32,540 nucleotides of DNA from an uncultured Bacilli bacterium (GTDB lineage Bacteria; Bacillota_I; Bacilli_A; RF39; UBA660), in contig CALVTA010000002.1 of NCBI GenBank assembly GCA_944359735.1, positions 1-32,540 on the forward strand. The letters run 5' to 3'. Below are positions 22,827 through 31,937 of this stretch, piece by piece; position 1 is the first letter of the stretch; each line of letters opens with the position of its first letter. A program made the position numbers and the translations under genes. A model generated the notes under the pieces. The model did no database searches, was not told where the DNA came from, and worked only from the letters and a program-made list of their open reading frames with translations.

Positions 22827-24983
22827 CTACAAATGTATCGGATTAAAATCAACTTCTAAATTGACTTTATTAATTGTTGCATAATAATTAACTAATTTTT
22901 CTAAAACTTCATAAATATTATCTTGATACTGATACTTTAATATTAATTGATAATGATAGATATTTTGCTTTTTAAAAATAGTGGCAGGACTAGGTCCTAA
23001 GATAATAGTTTTATCTAAGTACTTATGACAGACTTTTTCACATTTTTTCGCTTCAACTAATGCTAACTTACTATCTTTACTAGAAATATTTAAGGATACA
23101 AGATAATAGTAAGGAGGATATTTCATTAACTTTCTTACTTTCATTTCTTCCTTATAAAAAGACTTGTAATCATTTTCTTTAGCATACCTAATTGCATAGT
23201 TATCAGAATTAAAAGTTTGAAATATGACTTTACCAGACTTAGATGCTCTCCCTGCTCTTCCTGCTACTTGACTAAGCAAATCAAAAGTCTTCTCACTACT
23301 TCTAAAGTCAGGAAGCATTAAAGAGGTATCAGCATTAATTACTCCTACCAATGTAACGTTAGGAAAATCTAAACCTTTAGCAACCATCTGTGTACCTAAC
23401 AAAATATTTGCTTTTCCTTTAGAAAAATCATCTATCATTCTTTGATGAGCACCCTTTCTACTTGTTGTATCAACATCCATCCTAATTATCTTAGAAACAG
23501 GAAATAAATCTTTCAATTCCTCTTCAATTTTTTCAGTACCAACACCTAAGTCTTTTAATGAATCCTCATGACAATTAGGACAAGTAACTTCATACTTAGT
23601 GGCATAGCCACAATAATGACATCTTAAGATATTACTACTCTTATGATATGTTAAAGTTATATCACAATTAGGACATTTAACAGATTCACCACAATTAGAA
23701 CAAGTAACAAATGAAGAATAACCACGTCTATTTAATAAAAGTATTACCTGTTCACCTTTTTCGATAGTCTTATTAATTTCATCTATTAAAGGAAGTGAGA
23801 AATATCCCTTAGACTTACCTACTTCTTTATTCATATCAATCAACTCTACTTTAGGCAATTCTTTACCATTAACCCGTTTATCTAAAGTAACAAGATTAAA
23901 GACATTTTTTAAGCCTCTAGCATATTCTTCCAACATAGGTGTTGCACTACCTAAAACTACTTTTGCCCCTAAGTCTTCTGCTCTTTTAATTGCTACATCT
24001 TTAGCATTGTATCTAGGGTTATTATCTTGCTTATAAGAATCACTATGACACTCATCTATAATGATAAGGCCAAGATTTTTTAAAGGAGCGAATACAGCAC
24101 TTCTAGCGCCTATTACAATATCAACTTCATCTCTTACAATTTTTCTATATTCATCATATTTCTCTCCCTCTGATAAAGCACTATGCAAAAGAGCTATATT
24201 ATTACCAAATCTTTCTCTAAATCTTTTAATTAACTGAGGTGTTAAAGCTATTTCTGGTACTAAAACTATACTTTTTAACCCCTTAGTCAAACATCTAGCA
24301 ATTAATTCCATATATACTTCTGTCTTTCCACTACCAGTAACTCCATATAATAAAGAAACTATCTTATCAGTATATAATATATTATCTACTACTTTTTCTT
24401 GGTCATTTGTCAAGTGATTAATTTTTCTTTTTAATTTTTCATAACCAAGTCTATACACTTCAACTTCCTCTACTCTTAAAACATTATTCTTAACTAAAGT
24501 ATTAAGTACAGAACTAGAAACATCTTTCAATTCATCTCTACTTAGTTTTTCCTTATTTTTAAATAAATCAACTATCTTTTGTTGTTTAGTAGTAATTTTT
24601 CTATCAATATCATTTAGATAATATAACTTTTTTAATTTCTTAGAAACTTTATTATTACTCTTAACATTTAAACCTTTAGGAAGCATAATCTGATAGCAAC
24701 TAACTAATGAAGCTAATGTTGTTTTATGTAAATACCTACCAAGATCTAACAATTCCTTATTTAAAATAACTTCTTTATCAAGAACCTTAAATATTTCCTT
24801 CAGATTAGAAATATCGCTACTATTTTTAAGTTCCAAAACAAATCCCACCAACGTTCTAGGCCCAAAGGGAACTTCCACTCTTTTACCAACTTTTATATCA
24901 TCTATTAAATGATCAGGAACTACGTAGTCAAAAACACGATCTAAACTCTTATTTGTTATTTCAACTAATACACCTGCAATCAA
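22827..24983 (-). CDS. priA: Primosomal protein N' (replication restart helicase PriA)
   Basis: 3'-to-5' superfamily 2 helicase that reloads replisomes at stalled forks. The 718 residues contain an N-terminal DNA-binding domain (about 1-110, VPFGPRTLVGFVLEL), Walker A GVTGSGKTEVYMEL (about 214-227), Walker B IIDECHS (DECH in place of the usual DEEH), GSATPMLE and LGTQMVAKGLDFPNV motifs, and QVAGRAGR. A zinc-binding insertion has four CxxC-type pairs (CSNC, CPNC, CHYC, CPNC). The start is TTG with AGGAGGAGG nine bases upstream. It is the first gene of a unit that ends at a terminator before sigK. Confidence 0.96.
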   Translation of the reverse strand: MIAGVLVEITNKSLDRVFDYVVPDHLIDDIKVGKRVEVPFGPRTLVGFVLELKNSSDISNLKEIFKVLDKEVILNKELLDLGRYLHKTTLASLVSCYQIMLPKGLNVKSNNKVSKKLKKLYYLNDIDRKITTKQQKIVDLFKNKEKLSRDELKDVSSSVLNTLVKNNVLRVEEVEVYRLGYEKLKRKINHLTNDQEKVVDNILYTDKIVSLLYGVTGSGKTEVYMELIARCLTKGLKSIVLVPEIALTPQLIKRFRERFGNNIALLHSALSEGEKYDEYRKIVRDEVDIVIGARSAVFAPLKNLGLIIIDECHSDSYKQDNNPRYNAKDVAIKRAEDLGAKVVLGSATPMLEEYARGLKNVFNLVTLDKRVNGKELPKVELIDMNKEVGKSKGYFSLPLIDEINKTIEKGEQVILLLNRRGYSSFVTCSNCGESVKCPNCDITLTYHKSSNILRCHYCGYATKYEVTCPNCHEDSLKDLGVGTEKIEEELKDLFPVSKIIRMDVDTTSRKGAHQRMIDDFSKGKANILLGTQMVAKGLDFPNVTLVGVINADTSLMLPDFRSSEKTFDLLSQVAGRAGRASKSGKVIFQTFNSDNYAIRYAKENDYKSFYKEEMKVRKLMKYPPYYYLVSLNISSKDSKLALVEAKKCEKVCHKYLDKTIILGPSPATIFKKQNIYHYQLILKYQYQDNIYEVLEKLVNYYATINKVNLEVDFNPIHL

Positions 24984-25027
24984 GTTGACACCTCCTCCTA
25001 TAAAACTATAGTTCGTAATTAATAAGA

Positions 25028-25054
25028 AAGAAAAATTAGGCTAAAACCTAATTT
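25028..25054 (-). terminator. Terminator after the rhomboid gene
   Basis: AAATTAGG/CCTAATTT stem, 6-nt loop and a T-rich tail on the minus strand. The stem starts at the stop codon. Confidence 0.8.
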
Positions 25055-26201
25055 ATGCAAATAAAGCCATATATACTAAAAAACAAAAATAAATTATACT
25101 TACAATTAATCCATTAACCTCTTCAAAACGACTACTTTTATATTTAACACCTACTCCTATCATCATAGAAAAACCTCCGATTAAACCACCTATATGAGCT
25201 GCATTATCTATGCCAGGAACCATAAATCCTAATAAAAGATTAATAACAATTAAAGGTATAATTTGACTTTTAATAACCGTACCTAAATAAATACGATAAT
25301 GATAGCCAAAATAAAGTAAAGCTCCAAGTAAACCAAAGATAGCACCACTAGCTCCTACACTTACAGCATCAGGAGTAATTATTACTGACAAAAGTGAACC
25401 TGTAATAGCACTAAATAAATACACTACCAGAAATCTCCATTTACCAATAAAACTCTCTAATTGCATTCCTATAATCCATAATGCATACATATTAAACAAT
25501 AAATGAGCAAGATTAGCATGTAAAAATGCTGCTGTTATTAATCTATAGTACTCTCCCATTTTAACAAATGGCCCATATGATGCAAAATGAGAATATATTA
25601 TATCGAAATTACCAAAAAATGTTGGTAATAAAAAAGCAAATAGATTTATTATAATAAGTATATAAGTAATAATAGGCTTCTTTGGAGTAAAAACATCCAC
25701 AACTTTCTGCTGATCTTTTTTACTATGATTATTTATATCATTAGTAACTTTAACAAATAAATCTACGCCTTCCTCACTAAATTTAAGTTTTTTAGACAAA
25801 TCAGGAAATTCTGACTTTAATAATTTATTTTTCTTAATATCAGCATCTTCATGAACTTCAACAACTGTTATATTATCACTCTTAAATTCATTCAAATTAA
25901 CAGCACCACCAAGATCTAAAAATATACTTAATGTATTTAATTTAAATGATAACGTCTTTTTCTTTATTTTTCTTAAAATTCTATTCATTTTAAAAATATC
26001 AAATTTATATTGTTCATCATTATGAATATATCTCATCACTAATCTGACTACCTTATAATCTTCATCTAAATTCTCAAGCCAAATCTCATCATCTGCTCCT
26101 TGTAATATTATAGGAGTATATCCTTTTTCTGTAATAAAATAATGTAAAAGTTTCATGGCCAGAGTATTTTTTTCATTCATATCTATAATATGTTCTTCCA
26201 T
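25053..26201 (-). CDS. Rhomboid-family intramembrane serine protease (GluP/YqgP-like)
   Basis: 382 residues. A soluble N-terminal domain (about 1-165) like that of Bacillus YqgP is followed by a rhomboid core. The core shows YYRLITAAFLHANLAHLLFNMYAL (loop L1 and first catalytic-core helices, quoted as HANLAHLLFNMYAL), GASGAIFGLLG with the nucleophile Ser, and the C-terminal AAHIGGLIGGF with the catalytic His. It cleaves membrane proteins within the bilayer; YqgP relatives act on membrane transporters and in quality control. The ATG at 26201 is preferred over one ten codons upstream because GGAGGAGAT precedes it. It stands alone between a 340-base spacer and a terminator. Confidence 0.94.
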   Translation of the reverse strand: MEEHIIDMNEKNTLAMKLLHYFITEKGYTPIILQGADDEIWLENLDEDYKVVRLVMRYIHNDEQYKFDIFKMNRILRKIKKKTLSFKLNTLSIFLDLGGAVNLNEFKSDNITVVEVHEDADIKKNKLLKSEFPDLSKKLKFSEEGVDLFVKVTNDINNHSKKDQQKVVDVFTPKKPIITYILIIINLFAFLLPTFFGNFDIIYSHFASYGPFVKMGEYYRLITAAFLHANLAHLLFNMYALWIIGMQLESFIGKWRFLVVYLFSAITGSLLSVIITPDAVSVGASGAIFGLLGALLYFGYHYRIYLGTVIKSQIIPLIVINLLLGFMVPGIDNAAHIGGLIGGFSMMIGVGVKYKSSRFEEVNGLIVSIIYFCFLVYMALFA

Positions 26202-26320
26202 AGATATCTCCTCCGATATATATTCTATCATATTTTACCCTAGAAATAAACACATTCTAAAATAATTGGAATAACTTTGCATTTTTAAAAACTTATCTGT
26301 TCACCACTATAATTTCTTTC

Positions 26321-26458
26321 CTACATATTTTTAACATAATATTCATAACCATATAATAAAGCAATAACAAAGATCATAAAAATGCCATTATTTTTAAAAG
26401 GATCTTTAGTAAACTTCCAAGCTCAAATATCATAATAATCTTTAGATGTTTTCTTATT
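26321..26458 (-). pseudogene. Possible remnant of a small membrane protein gene
   Basis: In one minus-strand frame the translation reads NKKTSKDYYDI, then TGA (26425-26423), then AWKFTKDPFKNNGIFMIFVI and on through a hydrophobic segment ending ...EYYVKNM before TAG. The continuous hydrophobic stretch and the ordered charge pattern are more protein-like than expected by chance, but there is no start codon or ribosome binding site. A further TAA lies just upstream in the same frame. The 345-base spacer 26232-26576 holds nothing else I can support. Confidence 0.25.
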
Positions 26459-26576
26459 TTAATTTTTTCTATATTCATTTTAGTATCCAAGTTTTATTTT
26501 TATAAATAAACTTTTAATATCATTAAAAATTTTAAAATTTATTTACTATATGTATTCATATTAGCTTACTACCTTA

Positions 26577-26957
26577 TCATCCTTCTTTAGATATATTAGG
26601 TATTTCACTTCTAGGGATTATTCTTACTTTAATTTTATCCATACCTAATAATTTACATTTTACTAATCTATGGAGCCCATCCAAAATAACTAATCTATTT
26701 TTATTCACCATAACATCAATTGGATAAGTTATATCAGAATGCATAACTCTATCATATTGTGATTTATACTTTACTGGATTATTTATAACATCAAGAGGCT
26801 TTAAAACATACCATTCATTATTCCAGTTCCAAAAAGGAATATATAAATGCCACTCTAACATTTCAATATTAATTTCTTATTCAGGATAATCAAGCTTCCA
26901 AACATTTTTCTCATCACAATTAAAATCAAAACCATACTCTAAAACACTTTGAGGAAT
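26577..26957 (-). pseudogene. ParB/Srx-like domain gene interrupted by a stop codon
   Basis: The C-terminal 94 codons (ATG at 26861) encode a ParB-like fold with LVILDGLHRLVKCKLLG, where DGxHR is the characteristic motif, preceded by SDITYPIDVMVN. In the same frame upstream the reading continues through EINIE to TAA at 26879-26877, and beyond it IPQSVLEYGFDFNCDEKNVW and KLDYPE. The upstream stretch appears to be the missing N-terminus: its composition continues smoothly, and such proteins open with a similar segment. No ATG is left near 26957; ATT lies at the expected place, eleven bases after GGAG in the end of rluD. So both the start and one sense codon seem lost. Restart at 26861 could still give the domain, but no ribosome binding site is seen there. 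Confidence 0.6.
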
Positions 26958-26960
26958 TTT

Positions 26961-27860
26961 TTATTCTTCTCCTTCACTCTCCAAACTCCTTAAATAATCT
27001 AAAAACTCATGAGGCGGTTCTTGCTCAAAATATAACTCTTTACCTGTAATAGGATGAACAAACCTAATACTCTTAGAGTGTAACATTTGTCCAAACTCTG
27101 TTACATTTTTATGATTCCCATAAACTGGATCATTACTAACAGAATGCTTAATATAATTTAAATGTACTCTTATCTGATGAGTTCTACCTGTCTCTAAAAT
27201 GCACTCTATTAAAGTATTATTCTTAAATCTTTTTAACACTTTAAAATTAGTAATGGCCTCTTTACTATTATGAGCAGTTACAGCCATCTTTTGTCTATTG
27301 GCCTCATCCCTTCCTATTGGCGCATCAATTGTTCCTGTCTCATGCATTATAACTCCATCAACAATGGCAAGATAATGTCTTTCTATCTTTTTATTTTTTA
27401 TCATCTCACTTAAAAGTTCCATCGTTTTAGCATCTTTAGCAACTACCATTAAACCACTAGTATCTTTATCAAGACGATGAACAATACCAGGTCTAAAAGT
27501 CCCATCTTTACTAACTTTAGAATGATAAAGAAGAGCATTAACTAAAGTATCTTTAACATGACCTGGAGCAGGATGAACTACAAGACCACTTTGCTTATTA
27601 ATAATCATTAAATATTGATCCCCATAAATAATATCAAGAGGAATATTTGCAGGTTCTAAATTTTCAAAATCAATTTCCTCTTCAATACCAACTTCAATAA
27701 TATCTCCTATTTTCACTTTATAACTAGCGCTTTTTTCTTTACCATTGACAAGTACTTTAGATTCACTAATTAACTTAGCTACTCTACTCCTAGATAAATC
27801 ACTATTTAACGCAATATAGCTATCTAATCTAATAGCATCTTCATTTACTTCTAACTTCAT
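26961..27860 (-). CDS. rluD: Ribosomal large subunit pseudouridine synthase (RluD family)
   Basis: 299-residue pseudouridine synthase that modifies 23S rRNA (Bacillus YlyB type). An N-terminal S4 RNA-binding domain (about 8-70, RLDSYIALNSDLSRSRVAKLI) is followed by the catalytic domain with HRLDKDTSGLMVVA, whose Asp is the nucleophile, and ILETGRTHQIRVHL near the end. The ATG has AGAGGAAG upstream inside lspA; the two genes overlap by 20 bases. The lspA-rluD pair is conserved in Bacillota. The exact uridine target is not certain from sequence alone. Confidence 0.95.
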   Translation of the reverse strand: MKLEVNEDAIRLDSYIALNSDLSRSRVAKLISESKVLVNGKEKSASYKVKIGDIIEVGIEEEIDFENLEPANIPLDIIYGDQYLMIINKQSGLVVHPAPGHVKDTLVNALLYHSKVSKDGTFRPGIVHRLDKDTSGLMVVAKDAKTMELLSEMIKNKKIERHYLAIVDGVIMHETGTIDAPIGRDEANRQKMAVTAHNSKEAITNFKVLKRFKNNTLIECILETGRTHQIRVHLNYIKHSVSNDPVYGNHKNVTEFGQMLHSKSIRFVHPITGKELYFEQEPPHEFLDYLRSLESEGEE

Positions 27861-28320
27861 TTTTTCTTCCTCTTTCTTTAAAAATTTCTTTAATTACTAC
27901 AGTAATTACTCCTAGTACTATTAACATATCAGCAAAATTAAAGATAGGATAATTATATCCAAATATCTTAAAAGATAAATAATCAACAATATAGCCATCT
28001 AATAATCTATCTATAAAATTACCTAAAAGTCCAGCAAGTACCAAAGAATAACCTACACTAAGTACTCTATCGTCTAAATTATTTTTTAACTCATAAATAA
28101 TAAATAAAAGACACATTAAAGCAATAAGAATTAAAATATAAGTTCTACTAGCAAAAAGAGAAAAGGCTGCTCCATCATTTAAAACATAAGTTAAAGAAAA
28201 GAAATTATCAATAATATTAATGCTAGTTAAATAACTACTAACTAGATATTTTATAAATAAATCTAGTCCTAACAAAACACTAACTAAAATAATTACTAAT
28301 AAACAATTACGCTTCTTCAT
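27841..28320 (-). CDS. lspA: Lipoprotein signal peptidase (signal peptidase II)
   Basis: 159-residue aspartic membrane protease that cuts prolipoproteins before the lipidated Cys. Four membrane segments are visible. The two catalytic motifs are AGLLGNFIDR (first Asp) and YPIFNFADMLIV (second Asp), and VLNDGAAFSLFA matches the conserved VxNxGAAFG region. The start has AAGGAGAG and overlaps the end of dnaE by 14 bases; the end overlaps rluD. This makes a dnaE-lspA-rluD unit. Confidence 0.96.
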   Translation of the reverse strand: MKKRNCLLVIILVSVLLGLDLFIKYLVSSYLTSINIIDNFFSLTYVLNDGAAFSLFASRTYILILIALMCLLFIIYELKNNLDDRVLSVGYSLVLAGLLGNFIDRLLDGYIVDYLSFKIFGYNYPIFNFADMLIVLGVITVVIKEIFKERGRKNEVRSK

Positions 28321-31267
28321 TTTCTCTCCTTATATAATCAACTTTACTAACTACTAATTGTAACTCATCATATCTTTTTTCTACTGTCCCCGTAAATATA
28401 CAAATATCACCTTTTTTTACATTCATATTATTTTTATATACTTTTGGAAAAAATATAAAATCAAGCGAACCAGTCTCATCACTAGCAGTTACAAAAGCCA
28501 TATCTTCATTTTTTTTAGTCTTAATTGCTTTAACCTTCTCTACCATTATCATAACATTAACTATTTTATTAAAATAATTACTAACATTATTAATACTAAC
28601 AACATTCTGGTATTTACTTTTATAAGTTGTAACAGGATGATTACTAATATAAAAACCAAAATATGTTTGCTCCTGTTCTAATAAAATATTATTGGGAAAT
28701 TCATTAATAACAGTTATCTCTGGTTTTAATACCAAACTCTCATCTAAATCAATTGTAAGAGTTCCATAATTACTAAGACTATCTAAATTAGTTATTAAAG
28801 TTCTCTTATTATAACCAAAATTTCTAAAAGCACCAGCAAGTATCAAAGACTCCAATTGTTTTTTCGTAACTCCCGCTCTAACTAATTTAGAAAAAGCATC
28901 ATATATATCTACAAATTCTTTATCCCTTGCTTTTAATACTAAACTAGAAACACTAGTTCCTACTCCTTTAATGGTAGAAAAAGGAAAAATTATATTATTA
29001 TCGCTAACAACAAACTTATTAAAACTTTTATTTATATCAGGCTTTAACACTTTTAAATTATGACTTCTTATCTCTCTTAAATACTCTTGCATCTTAGATG
29101 ATGCACCTATAACATTGTTAAGTAAATTAGCATAAAACTCTAATTTATAATGAACTTTTAAATAAGCCATTTTATAAGCAACAAGTGAGTAAGCAACAGC
29201 ATGAGATTTATTAAAACCATAACCAGCAAATTTCATAATACTTGCAAATATTGTCTTAGAAGTATCATAATCATGACCCAATTCTTTTGCTTTATAAAGA
29301 AATTTAGACTCCTCTGCTTGTAAAACATCTATTTTTTTCTTACTAATTGCACGTCTTAATATATCAGCTTCTCCTAAAGTATATCCAGCATACATATGTG
29401 CTACCTGCATTATTTGTTCTTGATAAATCATAATACCATAAGTATCTCTTAATACTCCTTCTAAAGACTTATCTTGATAAATAACCTTTTCTCTTCCCTC
29501 TTTTCTTGCAATATATAAATCAATATTTTCAGCAGGACCAGGCCTAAATAAAGCAATCGCTGCTACTATATCATTAAAATTATTAGGTTTAAGTTTTCTA
29601 AGAAAACCTCTCATACCGCTAGATTCAAATTGAAAAATTCCACTAGTATCTCCTTTACTAAACAACTCATAAACCCTACTATCATCTAAAGGAATTGTAT
29701 TAAAATCTATAGCTATATTTCTATTTTCTTTAACCATTTTCATAATATTCATAATAATAGTAAGATTTCTAATACCTAGAAAATCCATCTTTAAAAGGCC
29801 TAATTCTTCAAGATAATTCATTGAGTATCCAGTCAAATACATATCATCATTTTTAGTTAGAGGAATTACTTCATCTAAATCTTTTCTACACATAACAATA
29901 CCAGCAGCATGTGTTCCAATTTGTCTTGGGAATCCCTCTATAATAAGAGCAACCTTATATACTTTAGTAAGTATATTATCATTTAAAATATATTGTTTAA
30001 AACTATTATTCTCATTAAAGAAATCAATTAATTTTTTATGAGACATCAATGGAATGAAAGATGTTAATCTATCAACTTTATATAAAGGCACATTGAAAAC
30101 ACGGCACACATCTCTCAATACTTGTTTAGCAGCCAAAGTAGAAAATGTAACAATTCCAGACACTTTTTTTTCTCCATATTTATTGGTAACATAAGAAATA
30201 ATATCTTCTCTATAAACATCCGGAATATCAGTATCTATATCAGGCATAGTTTTACGTTCAGGATTTAAAAATCTTTCAAACAATAGATTATATTGTATTG
30301 GATCTATTTCCGTAATACCTAAAGAATATGCTACTAAAGAACCTGCTGCACTACCTCTACCCGGTCCAACTAAAATACCATTTTTCTTAGCATACCTAAT
30401 AAAATCATAAACAACAAGAAAATAATTAGCAAATCCCATTTTATTGATTATATCAAGTTCATATTTTAATCTATCAAAATAAACTTTATTTACATTCCTG
30501 TTAAGCCTCTTACTAAGTCCTGCTTTAGCAAGATTTTCCAAATAGATTGATGCATCCACCCCATTAGGACACTCATATAAAGGCATTAATAAACTAAATT
30601 TTGGAAACTCTAAATTACATTCATCCCCGACTTTCAAAGTATTAAAAAGGCCAATATTTTCATAAGTATTAACTACATCACTAACAACTAATTCTTTATC
30701 TAAAACATCATATATAACATTATCATTTAATGTTTTTCCATCCCTAATTAAATAAAGATATTTCAAATAATCACAATCTTCTTTATTTTTATACAAACAC
30801 ATTTTTAAATATATAATGTCCTTAGTAATAACTAAAGCATCTAATTCCTCTTTTTTATTACTAAAACCAAGATAAATATCATCAATTTTATTTCTATAAT
30901 CTAAATAAAATTTCAAATCACTATAAGGAACTAAAAAAATCAAATTATCTTTATATTCACTTATATCTTCTAAAGTTAAAGTCCTATCGTTTTGGCGAGT
31001 ACAAATTTTAATTAAATTAAGATATCCTTGATAATTTTTAACAAATAACAAAACTTTATAATTTTCTATAGTAATCTCTAAACCTACAATTGGTTTTAAG
31101 CCTTGCTCCTGACATTTTTTTATAAATTCCATAGTGCCATACATATTATTATCACACAATATAGCTACTTTATTTTTTTTTTCAATATTATAATTTATAA
31201 TATCATCTATAGTTAAAAGACTATTCAAAAGAGAGTAATTACTCTTAACATAAAACATATTAAACAC
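28307..31267 (-). CDS. dnaE: DNA polymerase III subunit alpha (DnaE type)
   Basis: Replicative or lagging-strand C-family DNA polymerase of about 986 residues. The polymerase core has GPGRGSAAGSLVAYSLGIT, PDIDTDIPD with the catalytic Asp pair, then QIGTHAAGIV, GYGFNKSHAVAYSLVAYKMAYLK (quoted in part as GFNKSHAVAYS) and LLKMDFLGIRNL. Helix-hairpin-helix and OB domains end the protein (NVMIMVEKVKAIKTKKNEDM). The N-terminal PHP domain is degenerate: it reads MFYVKSNYSLL where metal-binding PHP domains have HxH, and ILCDNN in place of TDHG. The GTG at 31267 is favoured because it lies about ten bases after AAAGGAG; an ATG nine bases later gives the usual family start. Confidence 0.95.
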   Translation of the reverse strand: MFNMFYVKSNYSLLNSLLTIDDIINYNIEKKNKVAILCDNNMYGTMEFIKKCQEQGLKPIVGLEITIENYKVLLFVKNYQGYLNLIKICTRQNDRTLTLEDISEYKDNLIFLVPYSDLKFYLDYRNKIDDIYLGFSNKKEELDALVITKDIIYLKMCLYKNKEDCDYLKYLYLIRDGKTLNDNVIYDVLDKELVVSDVVNTYENIGLFNTLKVGDECNLEFPKFSLLMPLYECPNGVDASIYLENLAKAGLSKRLNRNVNKVYFDRLKYELDIINKMGFANYFLVVYDFIRYAKKNGILVGPGRGSAAGSLVAYSLGITEIDPIQYNLLFERFLNPERKTMPDIDTDIPDVYREDIISYVTNKYGEKKVSGIVTFSTLAAKQVLRDVCRVFNVPLYKVDRLTSFIPLMSHKKLIDFFNENNSFKQYILNDNILTKVYKVALIIEGFPRQIGTHAAGIVMCRKDLDEVIPLTKNDDMYLTGYSMNYLEELGLLKMDFLGIRNLTIIMNIMKMVKENRNIAIDFNTIPLDDSRVYELFSKGDTSGIFQFESSGMRGFLRKLKPNNFNDIVAAIALFRPGPAENIDLYIARKEGREKVIYQDKSLEGVLRDTYGIMIYQEQIMQVAHMYAGYTLGEADILRRAISKKKIDVLQAEESKFLYKAKELGHDYDTSKTIFASIMKFAGYGFNKSHAVAYSLVAYKMAYLKVHYKLEFYANLLNNVIGASSKMQEYLREIRSHNLKVLKPDINKSFNKFVVSDNNIIFPFSTIKGVGTSVSSLVLKARDKEFVDIYDAFSKLVRAGVTKKQLESLILAGAFRNFGYNKRTLITNLDSLSNYGTLTIDLDESLVLKPEITVINEFPNNILLEQEQTYFGFYISNHPVTTYKSKYQNVVSINNVSNYFNKIVNVMIMVEKVKAIKTKKNEDMAFVTASDETGSLDFIFFPKVYKNNMNVKKGDICIFTGTVEKRYDELQLVVSKVDYIRRENEEA

Positions 31268-31289
31268 AACAACCACTCTCCTTTATTCA

Positions 31290-31319
31290 TTTATACCATA
31301 CACATGTACGAATAGTCAA
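31290..31319 (-). promoter_or_regulatory. Promoter of the dnaE-lspA-rluD unit
   Basis: On the minus strand TTGACT (31319-31314), an 18-nt spacer and TATAAA (31295-31290), followed by AAAGGAG. Confidence 0.75.
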
Positions 31320-31403
31320 TATATTTCCATAAATTATTTGACTTTCAAAGACAAATATGATAAAGTTATAAAGCAGAAATGATTAGTAAAGGAGGAATAT
31401 TTT

Positions 31404-31586
31404 ATGGCAATAAAAGTTACTAACAAAAAACCTTTAACTGGAAATAGTAGATCTCATGCCTTAAACGCTACTAAAAAGCAACAAAAACCAAACTTACAAG
31501 TAATAAAACTTGCAGATGGAACTAAAATTAGAATGAGTGCAAGAGAAATTAGAAATTTAAGAAAAAAAGAAAAACTAGCAGCTTAA
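31404..31586 (+). CDS. rpmB: Ribosomal protein bL28
   Basis: 60-residue basic protein of the 50S subunit. The diagnostic stretch NKKPLTGNSRSHALNATKK and the later KPNLQVIKL and RMSAREIRNLRK match bL28 throughout. It lacks the Cys pair of zinc-binding L28 forms, so it is the C-minus type. AAAGGAGG lies eight bases before the ATG, and a plausible promoter (TTGACT with TAAAGT) precedes it. It is a single-gene unit divergent from dnaE with a strong terminator. Confidence 0.93.
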   Translation: MAIKVTNKKPLTGNSRSHALNATKKQQKPNLQVIKLADGTKIRMSAREIRNLRKKEKLAA

Positions 31587-31613
31587 AAAAAGATAACTAG
31601 ATTATCTTTTTTT
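31584..31613. terminator. Bidirectional terminator after rpmB
   Basis: AAAAAAAGATAA/TTATCTTTTTTT arms with a 5-nt loop. The last codons and stop of the opposing small gene lie within the hairpin. Confidence 0.88.
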
Positions 31614-31827
31614 TATATGTCTTATCATCATAATAATAGTCATTACCATTAAAAACCTCTTGTTCATTGCTAGATGGTTTCTTTGAACTAATATCTTTAA
31701 CAGCTTCCCTTCGCATATCCATAGGAATAACAACAGGAGATTTTATAGGACCTTCCATAAAATTACCTACTCTTGCAGCCGCTAAAAACTCTGTTGTTAT
31801 AGGACTTCTTAGTTGTAAATTACTCAT
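31597..31827 (-). CDS. Hypothetical small protein
   Basis: 76 residues, not recognised. The N-terminal half is hydrophobic-polar with Pro (LRSPITTEFLAAARVGNFME and PIKSPVVIPMDM), and the C-terminal third is acidic, Asn- and Tyr-rich, ending in lysines (NDYYYDDKTYKKKII). There is no clear membrane segment or Cys motif. It has AGAAAGGAG eight bases before the ATG and a good promoter upstream. Its stop codon lies inside the terminator hairpin shared with rpmB, so the last codons and the terminator stem are the same bases. Confidence 0.75.
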   Translation of the reverse strand: MSNLQLRSPITTEFLAAARVGNFMEGPIKSPVVIPMDMRREAVKDISSKKPSSNEQEVFNGNDYYYDDKTYKKKII

Positions 31828-31856
31828 TAATTGCTCCTTTCTTACTGCGTGTTAAA

Positions 31857-31886
31857 ATAATAACATTTTTTCTATAGTTTTGTCAA
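31857..31886 (-). promoter_or_regulatory. Promoter of the 76-residue protein gene
   Basis: On the minus strand TTGACA (31886-31881), an 18-nt spacer and TATTAT (31862-31857). Confidence 0.75.
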
Positions 31887-31937
31887 ACATTTCATGCACA
31901 CTAAATAATATATGAGAAATTAATGAAAAAGTTTACA

